Source: Labilibaculum sp. DW002
GTDB lineage: Bacteria; Bacteroidota; Bacteroidia; Bacteroidales; Marinifilaceae
NCBI RefSeq assembly: GCF_029029525.1
Contig: NZ_JAKJSC010000001.1
Location: forward strand, 682,001 to 746,000
DNA length: 64,000 bases
Direction: 5' to 3'
The translations under genes were made by a program, and so were the position numbers. Shown here one piece after another: positions 47,301 to 53,761 of the stretch. The notes under the pieces are model-generated. The model was not told the origin of the DNA and made no database searches. It was given only the letters and a program-made list of their open reading frames with translations. Position 1 is the first letter of the stretch; each line of letters starts with the position of its first letter.

Positions 47301-47748
47301 CCATTCGATTTATTTGAATGGCGGATATCTGACTTGAAGATTGAAGTTTGTGCATTGGCACAACATTCTCGATGTTTTTGATAATGATTTTATCACGATA
47401 TACTACAAAACTAAAACCAAGCGGACTTAGTACAATACCCAATAGCACCTCCAGCTGAATATCTTCGCCACCAGGTGCTTTTATTTGAATTCCCTTTAAT
47501 TTATCGGGATTATATACGAATGAAAAATTTGATTGTAACTCAACCTCTTGAATAAAAGATTCTAAGCCCATGCTTCTATCCATATTCTCAAGAGATATTA
47601 AGTTATCTTGAGCGTAGGATGTAAGCGATAAAAAGGTAAAAAAGATCAACATAAGCTTTTTACAACTGCATGAGGGCGCAATTGATTTGCAAACTAAAAT
47701 GATATTGTTTGCCGCGAATGGATATTTTTTCCTAATTTTGTCGTACAT
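44317..47748 (-). CDS. STN-domain SusC/RagA-like TonB-dependent transducer
   Basis: A 1143-residue TonB-dependent transporter with a signal peptide (ending SLTSYAQ, about 47). It has an extra STN domain (about 50-127, DRSMGLESFIQEVELQSNF), the periplasmic module that signals to FecR anti-sigma factors. A carboxypeptidase-regulatory-like domain (about 150-225), EVNVIGYGEE, the plug motif YGSRGAAGVILITTKK and a terminal LGLRISL strand follow. It lies 140 bp downstream of fecR, which fits a FecI-FecR-FecA-like surface signalling loop. No SusD of its own follows; the next genes are a propeller lipoprotein and a second SusC. Confidence 0.94.
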   Translation of the reverse strand: MYDKIRKKYPFAANNIILVCKSIAPSCSCKKLMLIFFTFLSLTSYAQDNLISLENMDRSMGLESFIQEVELQSNFSFVYNPDKLKGIQIKAPGGEDIQLEVLLGIVLSPLGFSFVVYRDKIIIKNIENVVPMHKLQSSSQISAIQINRMEKILIGRVLCNDDNQPIIGASVRIKKQFRGTASDHDGFYDLKCFIGDTLVVSAIGFLKYEAIVGLKLIEDIRLKTDVVNLQEVNVIGYGEEAKEEKIGAMSTITTAMSGEIPNDFDETLGGTASGLWFQKNSGVPGSASTISIRGVTSLQPDANSPLIVVDGVPLFSGDENLNTIRTSSFSGAGFSFFDNFVFNDIRESDEFQKNGLNMLNTDDIESISVLRDAYSTSIYGSRGAAGVILITTKKPKKRGLEVNLLMEAGVSKPIGKPDLMNGEEYAGFYSSYYTQLKNEEVIFPSNYNTDWYDLVIRNAKGNKLTFSLQNKKHNGHIYLSLSQLDQEAYIIGSDFKRYTGRLNFQQKLNQQLVLGANLSMSSERNNSLLAPKIYRDAILKAPNVPVYDEAGNFIFSNFGNPYGRYTENPLAMALNDKGEISDNYMIANVFADFDLTNWLTYRLDFGINFIDTDATSSYRNSSYPDKKITIDSDGYSRKWVVTNTLSGRKTFRDHRFKFVLGQSFEQSRQKEEELLYESSYAVTNRNSYDLLDFETIRRKYALASWFGRLNYNYKQKFFGGISYRLDGSSRFSNANRYQIFPAFSAGWIIESNDDNRFLNLVKLRASFGYSGVEQSTYTYGALRTYETQQYDLTYGGKTILVESNGSNLGLSWERTKNFDFGFDFSFLKKRLSGSIDYYAKKVNNLLLFADVAAVSGYTKQWINVGAMKNTGVELTLESRIIDRKVKWDVALTAAYNKNEVIELNYVGNETWEQDRAYKYFEEGKEAAQFYLYEWSGVNSATGNPVWNENRMLSETPPNDSESRKAFGSGMPKYNGGFNNNFKYRGFELNAFFVFAEGKKLMNGTAAILHTYTTTETNNLSPDVLNYWKNPGDITNEPALSNNSVTSQYNYTTSRTSSRFYEDASFLRLKKLVLAYYFPEKIVNSLKLERIKLYVQATNLFTLTKYSGVDPEVSAFGASSLLSGYDEVTMPQTKSVSLGLRISL

Positions 47749-47821
47749 AATGCTAGTTGAACTAAGAATCTTATTTCAATTACATGTGTTTACTTGACGG
47801 TAAATTTACTACATGTCACTT

Positions 47822-47855
47822 AAAATACCGAAGAACTGCCATTCTTTGGTATTTT
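47822..47855 (-). terminator. Hairpin between fecR and the STN-SusC gene
   Basis: Arms 47822-47835 and 47842-47855 form a 14-position stem with one mismatch (AAAATACC-AAGAA) and a 6-base loop, 34 bp past the fecR stop. The trailing U-run on the minus strand is short, so termination may be partial. This would let the transporter be set apart from the sigma/anti-sigma unit. Confidence 0.6.
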
Positions 47856-47888
47856 TTTTTGTAGAATATCTTAAGCTTCTTCTAATAT

Positions 47889-48920
47889 TTAAAATTCATT
47901 TTCTCCTCCAATTACAATCAAATCATTCTTAATCTGATAAGAAAATTCACTTGTCATTTCAAGAATTTTCATCACTTCTTCTAATTTCTCATTCTCAAAA
48001 CTTGCGGTAATTTTCAAATCCTTCAGATCATTATCTGTGAATTTAAACTTCACCCCATACATTCTATATAAGGATTTAGTCAAGTCGGCTAATGCTGTAT
48101 TGGAGAAATTCAAGTTCTTCTTCATCCATGCAATATCCAGCTGATTATCAACATTAAGCTTGTCAACTTGATTTCTCTTTTCATTGATGAATCCCTTGTC
48201 TCCCGGAATTAAAAAAATAGATTCTTTTTCTTTATTCAAAATACCTTTAGTCGGGGTAAATGCGACTTTACCAGTTAAAACCGAAGTTTCCATCGTTTCA
48301 TCATCAGGATATGCCTTCACATTAAACGATGTTCCCAAAACTTTTACATTAGCACCATCCATATTAATTACAAATGGTTTTTGTTCATTTCTTGCAACAT
48401 CAAAAAATGCTTCTCCCTCTAAATAAATATTTCTTTCAATTCCCGGTAGATTCTCTTTATACTTCACACGACTATCACCATTCATTACAATTTGGCTACC
48501 ATCAGCAAGTAGAAAAACACTATTCTCTCCTGCCTCACATTCTTTAACCTCATAACCAATCGTATTCAAAATTGAAAAAGGCTCGCTTAACTGATAATAA
48601 GCAAGAGATCCAAGCGAAATGGTTAATGCTACAGAAGCAGCAAGTCTATACCAATTGCCATAAAACAAATTTCGTACAGATTTCTCACTCTTCTTCTTTT
48701 CAGCTCTTATTCTTTCCTTCACATTATTTAAAACACGTGTTTTATCATTCGAAGAACTAGATAATTCTAGCGCATCCCACTTTTGTTTTAAATCATCAAA
48801 TAGCATTTTATTTTCTGCAGAAGCATCAAGCCATCCCCTTAATTGGCTCATCTCTTCAGAAGAGATATCTTCAGCAAAATGCTTTGCTATTAATTGATGT
48901 ATTTTATCCATTTCTATCAT
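47889..48920 (-). CDS. FecR family anti-sigma factor
   Basis: A 343-residue inner-membrane protein. The cytoplasmic N-terminus (1-80, FAEDISSEEMSQLRGWLDAS) is the sigma-binding part. One transmembrane helix (about 90-108, LAASVALTISLGSLAYY) follows, then a periplasmic FecR domain (about 122-220, with LADGSQIVMNGDSRVKY and FDVARNEQKPFVI). The C-terminal DUF4974-type domain (about 270-340, DLTKSLYRMYGVKFKF) would contact the STN domain of the transducer. It follows the ECF sigma gene by 68 bp. A start at 48911 (second Met) is also possible. Confidence 0.94.
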   Translation of the reverse strand: MIEMDKIHQLIAKHFAEDISSEEMSQLRGWLDASAENKMLFDDLKQKWDALELSSSSNDKTRVLNNVKERIRAEKKKSEKSVRNLFYGNWYRLAASVALTISLGSLAYYQLSEPFSILNTIGYEVKECEAGENSVFLLADGSQIVMNGDSRVKYKENLPGIERNIYLEGEAFFDVARNEQKPFVINMDGANVKVLGTSFNVKAYPDDETMETSVLTGKVAFTPTKGILNKEKESIFLIPGDKGFINEKRNQVDKLNVDNQLDIAWMKKNLNFSNTALADLTKSLYRMYGVKFKFTDNDLKDLKITASFENEKLEEVMKILEMTSEFSYQIKNDLIVIGGENEF

Positions 48921-48988
48921 TGTATTCTAGGTGTTCAATTGTAAGACCATATTTTTTGAGAGTTCCACTAAAAGAAAATGAAAAAAAA

Positions 48989-49561
48989 TTATTTTTTTTT
49001 CGTTTTCCCTTTATAACCTAACATTTCAGTAAGTTTTTTAATGGCGATTCCCATCTGCGTATCAACAGTATTTACTGAGACTTTAAGTCTATCGGCCACC
49101 TCTTTGTATTTCATGCCTTCAAAACGAATCATTAAAAATACTTCTTTGCATTTTGGAGGTAATTTGTCTATACTGATGTTGATTTTATTCTGTAACTCAT
49201 TTGCGACAAGGAAATCTTCAGCTGTATTTCCTTCTGTCAACTTATTAGAAATAACCTCATCAATAGAATCTTTTGGTATTCTTTTTTCCTTATTGATATA
49301 ATTTAGAGATTGGTTTCTAACACTCACAAAAAGATAATTATCCAAATTTTTAACTTCCGACAATTTTTCTCGATTTTGCCATAGTCGATAAAACACATCG
49401 GAGACAACTTCCTCAGCCAAATCTTTACTTTTCACGACAAAAAATGCCGACGACAATAACTTATCGTAGTAAATATTAAATAATTCATCTAGAGCCCGTT
49501 CATCAGATTTTTCAGATAATCTTTTGATCAGTAGTTTGATATTTTCAGTATGAGTTTTCAA
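48989..49561 (-). CDS. ECF (sigma-70 family) RNA polymerase sigma factor
   Basis: A 190-residue sigma factor with region 2 (about 25-90, LFNIYYDKLLSSAFFVVKSK and VSDVFYRLWQNREKL) and region 4 (about 125-180, LPPKCKEVFLMIRFEGMKYK, with the HTH VADRLKVSVNTVDTQM). It is of the Bacteroidota FecI-like type always found with fecR. It probably drives the STN-SusC, and perhaps the propeller-SusC-SusD genes, once FecR is triggered. No Bacteroidota housekeeping promoter was found in the 104 bp upstream. Confidence 0.95.
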   Translation of the reverse strand: MKTHTENIKLLIKRLSEKSDERALDELFNIYYDKLLSSAFFVVKSKDLAEEVVSDVFYRLWQNREKLSEVKNLDNYLFVSVRNQSLNYINKEKRIPKDSIDEVISNKLTEGNTAEDFLVANELQNKINISIDKLPPKCKEVFLMIRFEGMKYKEVADRLKVSVNTVDTQMGIAIKKLTEMLGYKGKTKKK

Positions 49562-49665
49562 AGGTTTGGGTTTCTTAGGTAGTTAGATTAAGTCATTCAA
49601 AGATGCAAAAAAACTTAGAAATTGAAAATTTGATCTAAAATATTGACAAACACAAAGTGGATATT

Positions 49666-50451
49666 TTAATCAATTTTTCTATTTCTCTCCTGAAGTTTAC
49701 GAACAATAGAAGCAGCTGTACGCACTGGAATAAATCTGTGGAAATTCGCAAGAAAACGATTTATCAATCCAGGAATGGCAAGCACTTTATTTTTATTCAT
49801 TGCCTTTATTGCATATTTGGCAACACTACTTGAAGAGGTGATGTTCCAATTCCTTCTTGTTCCAATCTTGCAATTGGTTTGTTGAAACTTAGTTTTCGTA
49901 ATGCCGGGACACAGAACAGTAACACTAACACCTGTCCCTTTTAACTCATTTGCGAGTGCGATACTAAAAGAAACTAAGTAAGCTTTTGTGGCATAGTAGA
50001 CCGACATTAATGGACCAGGTTGAAAAGCAGCAATTGAAGCGACATTCAGAATTTTTCCTTTCCCGCATTTTATCATTTGTGGAAGAAACAGTTTGCATAA
50101 ATGTGTTGCAGATAGTACATGTAAATGGATCATATCACGTTCATCCTTCCAATTTGTATTGGAGAAGGTCCCAAATACTCCAAATCCTGCATTATTAACC
50201 AACACATCTAAAGAAAGATCTAAATCAGATAATTCTTGAAAAATCTCATGAGCTGCATTAGGTAAATTTAAATCCTTAACTAAGATTCTATTTTCAAATT
50301 CTGAAAGTTTTGAAAATTCGGTCTTCACTTCCTGCAATTTTTCAGGATCCTTATCAACTAGGATCAATTGATAAGAATCCAATAGCAAAAGCTTCGAAAT
50401 TTCGTAGCCAATACCATTTGCAGCTCCAGTTATCATGCCAAGTTTAGCCAT
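49666..50451 (-). CDS. Short-chain dehydrogenase/reductase
   Basis: Cytoplasmic NAD(P)-dependent oxidoreductase of 261 residues, classical SDR length. The cofactor motif TGAANGIGYEI (8-18), NNAGFGVFG (86-94) and the catalytic Ser...Tyr-xxx-Lys (NVASIAAF, then YYATK) are present. The C-terminus is basic (FLANFHRFIPVRTAASIVRK), a feature of a subgroup annotated as ketoacyl-reductase-like SDRs. Substrate is unknown. It lies 66 bp downstream of the BLUF gene, and the two may be co-expressed. Confidence 0.9.
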   Translation of the reverse strand: MAKLGMITGAANGIGYEISKLLLLDSYQLILVDKDPEKLQEVKTEFSKLSEFENRILVKDLNLPNAAHEIFQELSDLDLSLDVLVNNAGFGVFGTFSNTNWKDERDMIHLHVLSATHLCKLFLPQMIKCGKGKILNVASIAAFQPGPLMSVYYATKAYLVSFSIALANELKGTGVSVTVLCPGITKTKFQQTNCKIGTRRNWNITSSSSVAKYAIKAMNKNKVLAIPGLINRFLANFHRFIPVRTAASIVRKLQERNRKID

Positions 50452-50517
50452 GAATAATGATGTAACTATATTAAGCAGGTCGGATTTTAGATTAATAGAT
50501 CTTACAAAAATCCTAAG

Positions 50518-50943
50518 TCAAATATATCTTCTAAAACTATTCAAAAGGATTACAACCTGTTCCGCAATTCCCGGCATAGGTTCAGAGGAAATCTCCTCTT
50601 TCAATAAATCTGAAAAACCAGGAATATTTTCAGTTTCCTTATTGCTAATTATTTTAAATCCCATTGACCAGTCAGGAAAAGATCTCTTGGCAATATCTTC
50701 TTCAAGCAATTTTACGATATTGGAGTGACGACTATCATTTTTCACATTTTGAAAAAGATTTTGGACCGTTTTCTTCTCTCCTTCTACAACTTGAATAAAC
50801 ATCCCCTCATTGTACAACAACAAACCACTGACTTGTAATTTCTTGTTTTTAGCTCGAATTACCGATAAAAAATCAGCTAGTTCCTTCTCAGATAATTCCT
50901 GCTTCGAAACACTTAAATATACGATATGAATTAATTTGGACAT
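50518..50943 (-). CDS. BLUF-domain blue-light sensor protein
   Basis: A 141-residue single-domain BLUF protein that would bind FAD non-covalently and respond to blue light. The functional residues align with characterised short BLUF proteins: Tyr9 (VYLSVS), Asn33 (AKNKKLQVSG), Gln51 (GMFIQVVEG) and Trp92 (FPDWSMGF). The LLYNEGMF and QVVEGEKKTVQNLF stretches are also typical. No output domain is fused; about 40 residues follow the core as a helical tail, so signalling must go through a partner protein. The SDR gene next to it is a candidate, as is a regulator elsewhere. Confidence 0.9.
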   Translation of the reverse strand: MSKLIHIVYLSVSKQELSEKELADFLSVIRAKNKKLQVSGLLLYNEGMFIQVVEGEKKTVQNLFQNVKNDSRHSNIVKLLEEDIAKRSFPDWSMGFKIISNKETENIPGFSDLLKEEISSEPMPGIAEQVVILLNSFRRYI

Positions 50944-51056
50944 TTTGCAAAATTTACCGTTAAGGAATGTGATTTAGCGATTATATAAGTTACGCATACT
51001 ATTTAAGTTTGATCAAACCTTCAATCAAAGTATAAGATCATTTGATGTAAATTCTG

Positions 51057-53402
51057 CTAAAAATCAAGAACAAAACCGATGGTAGGAATCGGTTTACCAT
51101 CATCTTCTGCAATTTGAATTAAATTACGAGGATTTTGAATATTCCCCATATTATCTCTCTGTAAAACATATTCTGGTGCCTCTGGAGTATTTCGCATAAG
51201 GATATTTTGAATCTCAAGAAACAAATCAAGTGACAACTTTTTAAAATTCCATTTTTTATCAATACGAACATCTAGTTGACTAAAAACGCCTAGTTTCTCT
51301 TCTCCTAAGCGATTATAATCCAATACAACATCTGGATAGCGAACGGTTGTTTCCTCAATATTTGTTGGAACAATTGGTGTTTCTCCCGCAAATCGATAAC
51401 GTGCACTTAACTCCCAGTTTCGTTTCAATTTGTATCCTCCGGTAAAAGATACCAAGTGTCTACTGTCCCATACTGATGGCAAATAGTTGTTTTTATTGAA
51501 ACCTGTGAACTCGCTGTAGAAAAAGGTATAGGCAAAGATCCCATAAAATCGATGACTTAATTTTTGTTGAAAAAGAAATTCCAAACCATACGAACGTCCA
51601 TTTCCTACTGATTTCACTTCTTCGTTTCCCAGCACATTAAAATCAGCTCCCTTATTGGCTAAAGAAACTCCATCTTTTACCGATACTGGATAATCCTCGT
51701 ATCGTTTGTAAAATCCTTCTACACTAAGATTAGAAGCTGGCCCGAGTATTCGCTCAATTCCTAACACATAGTGATCACTCCTTGTATACTTGATCTTCTT
51801 ATTTGAAAATGCATTATTTGCCTTATAGCCCAATATCGTATAGGGCGGCAACTTGTAATATCTTCCTACACTCGTCTTTACTTTCCAATCATTTGCAAAT
51901 TCATAAGCTATGGCCAGACGAGGCGAAAAGGTCGAAAGAAAATCATTCCCTTGTGTAAAACTGTCCCCATCTACTCTAAAGCCAAATGAAAAATCTAATT
52001 TTTGATCGAAAAATGATTTGGTTAGGTTAGTGAAAAGACCATATTTAAGAAAATCTATTTCTGTTTTGTATTGAAAACCTTCATTTAGATCTAAGGTTTC
52101 ATTTTTGTAATCGCTTCTCTGTACATTAAATCCGCCCATTAGCTTCCAATCGTTGGTATAATAGGTAAGGCTGTAACGCAATTTAGTCTCCATCTCACGC
52201 GAATCATTCTTAAAATACAAACCCGATTGTTCTTCATTATCTTCGTATCTGGAAAAATCATTTACCAACAAATTATTACTTATGGTAGTTTGCATGAATC
52301 CCTTCCCATTTTTGAAACGATTCTTCCAGCTTAAACCCATCGTATTTGTTCGTTGTTCGATAAAAGGAGCTTGATCGAGCGTAGACTGTTCATTTTCGTC
52401 AATATCATCTGAAGCTTCAATGGCAAATTCGTCAATAGAGCCAAGACCAATAAGGTTTAAGGTATTGTACTTGTTTATTTTGTGCGTAATTTTATACTGA
52501 TAATCCCAATAATCTGGACGGATAGGTAAGCCTATTAGCTTGAATAAAAACTGCAAATAAGAACGACGAGCAGAAATAATGTAGCTTGTCTTACTTTCCT
52601 TATTTTTCCCCTTAAACAATGGTCCTTCATGTGTAAGTGCTGCCTCGCTGGCACTCAAACGAAAGTTCGTATTGTGTTTTCTATTGTTTCCTTCCCTTTG
52701 CGAAAACTGTAATACCCCGGAAAGAGGATTATCATATTGACTTCCAAAAGCAGAACTTGCTAAACTTACATCATCAATAAAAGATACATTCAAGATTCCC
52801 ACTGGTCCACCCGAACTACCTTGCGTGCTAAAATGATTGATATTCGGAATCTCTACTCCATCTAGATAATAGACAGATTCGTTAGGTGCGCCGCCTCGTA
52901 TAATCAAATCGTTACGAAAGCCTCCAGGAGATGGAGATATGCCAGGCAAGGACTGAGCAACACGAACCACATCATTATTACCACCTGGATAAGTCGCAAT
53001 TTCTACGGCACTTAAACTTTGAGTAGAAAGTGGTGTTTCTCTAGGTCTAGTGACTTTATTTTTATTAGACACAATAACTTCTGTTAAGTTCTGCGTCTGT
53101 TCAAGCAAGGTGAAATTGTATAATGGATTTCCTACCGATTTAACTTCAATATTGTAACGAGTTTGTCCATCGTACCCCAAATACCGAACAATTAAATTGT
53201 AATTGCCAGGCTTTACACCTGTTATTCGATAATAGCCATTTTCATCAGAAATGCTACCATCAGTTGTATTTTCGAGGTAAACAGAAGCTCCAATCAAAGG
53301 AAATTCTGTTTTATCAGTTACGTATCCTGTGATTTCCGTTGTTACTTGTCCAAAACAAGTGATGGGCAATAAAAGAAGAAAAAGAAGCAGGTATTTATTC
53401 AT
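51057..53402 (-). CDS. TonB-dependent receptor with N-terminal carboxypeptidase-like domain
   Basis: About 781 residues from the start at 53402 (MNKYLLLFLLLLPITCFGQ, signal peptide; the frame is open to 53411). A CarboxypepD_reg-like domain (about 25-105, ITGYVTDKTEFPLIGASVYL) precedes a plug with SLPGISPSPGGFRNDLIIRG and YYLDGVEIPNINHF, then a 22-strand-type barrel ending TIGFVLDF. It is shorter than the SusC proteins and lacks a SusD partner, so it belongs to the ordinary TonB receptor group. It stands alone. Its cargo cannot be read from the neighbours (BLUF and SDR genes after it, a peptidase operon before it). Confidence 0.9.
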   Translation of the reverse strand: MNKYLLLFLLLLPITCFGQVTTEITGYVTDKTEFPLIGASVYLENTTDGSISDENGYYRITGVKPGNYNLIVRYLGYDGQTRYNIEVKSVGNPLYNFTLLEQTQNLTEVIVSNKNKVTRPRETPLSTQSLSAVEIATYPGGNNDVVRVAQSLPGISPSPGGFRNDLIIRGGAPNESVYYLDGVEIPNINHFSTQGSSGGPVGILNVSFIDDVSLASSAFGSQYDNPLSGVLQFSQREGNNRKHNTNFRLSASEAALTHEGPLFKGKNKESKTSYIISARRSYLQFLFKLIGLPIRPDYWDYQYKITHKINKYNTLNLIGLGSIDEFAIEASDDIDENEQSTLDQAPFIEQRTNTMGLSWKNRFKNGKGFMQTTISNNLLVNDFSRYEDNEEQSGLYFKNDSREMETKLRYSLTYYTNDWKLMGGFNVQRSDYKNETLDLNEGFQYKTEIDFLKYGLFTNLTKSFFDQKLDFSFGFRVDGDSFTQGNDFLSTFSPRLAIAYEFANDWKVKTSVGRYYKLPPYTILGYKANNAFSNKKIKYTRSDHYVLGIERILGPASNLSVEGFYKRYEDYPVSVKDGVSLANKGADFNVLGNEEVKSVGNGRSYGLEFLFQQKLSHRFYGIFAYTFFYSEFTGFNKNNYLPSVWDSRHLVSFTGGYKLKRNWELSARYRFAGETPIVPTNIEETTVRYPDVVLDYNRLGEEKLGVFSQLDVRIDKKWNFKKLSLDLFLEIQNILMRNTPEAPEYVLQRDNMGNIQNPRNLIQIAEDDGKPIPTIGFVLDF

Positions 53403-53588
53403 TTTATGCAAGGGCTATATTATTAGTATTTGTTATTTAGAAGAAACAAATCATGCCTATGTTTTGTTCACAATAAGTTGTAATTCATCAGCATAAAACT
53501 CAAATCTCTTCCAATTGTATTATTAAAAATAACACTAATAACATCAAGATGAACAATAATATTCAATCTACTTTAAATACGGACAAAG

Positions 53589-53621
53589 AAAAAGGGACTC
53601 TTGCGTGCAAGGTCCCTTTTT
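53589..53621 (-). terminator. Terminator of the peptidase operon
   Basis: Stem AAAAAGGGAC-CTTGC with its complement (53589-53604, 53607-53621), one bulged base and a 2-base apparent loop, ending in a U-run on the minus strand. Confidence 0.8.
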
Positions 53622-53636
53622 CATTTTACAACAAAA

Positions 53637-53697
53637 TGCAGAGAAACTTTGATTATCAGCCGCACTACTGACGATAACCATTTTTTGTTTCTCTGCA
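53637..53697 (-). promoter_or_regulatory. Long-loop stem-loop with TTAGTTAGTG box
   Basis: A perfect 11-bp stem TGCAGAGAAAC/GTTTCTCTGCA (53637-53647, 53687-53697) closes a 39-base loop that can itself fold (TTATC...GATAA). The box TTAGTTAGTG lies 7 bp upstream on the minus strand. The build matches the element at 28519-28591. Confidence 0.55.
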
Positions 53698-53761
53698 TCA
53701 CAACCACTAACTAAAGCGTTTTATACTTTATTCCTTTTTACTTGTTCCTTGGAACTTTTTT

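Larger units (their letters stand above)
53403..53761 (-). other. About 360 bp intergenic region downstream of the S46 peptidase
   Basis: No gene is seen. On the minus strand it holds, in order, a TTAGTTAGTG box (53705-53714), a long-loop stem-loop (53637-53697) and a strong terminator (53589-53621). About 190 bp of AT-rich sequence then leads to the TonB receptor start, in which I find no further structure. Confidence 0.5.

Noticed and set aside
53637-53697. Inverted repeat considered as an insertion-sequence end
   Set aside because: The two arms enclose only 39 bp with no transposase nearby and no target-site duplication; a folded RNA fits better.
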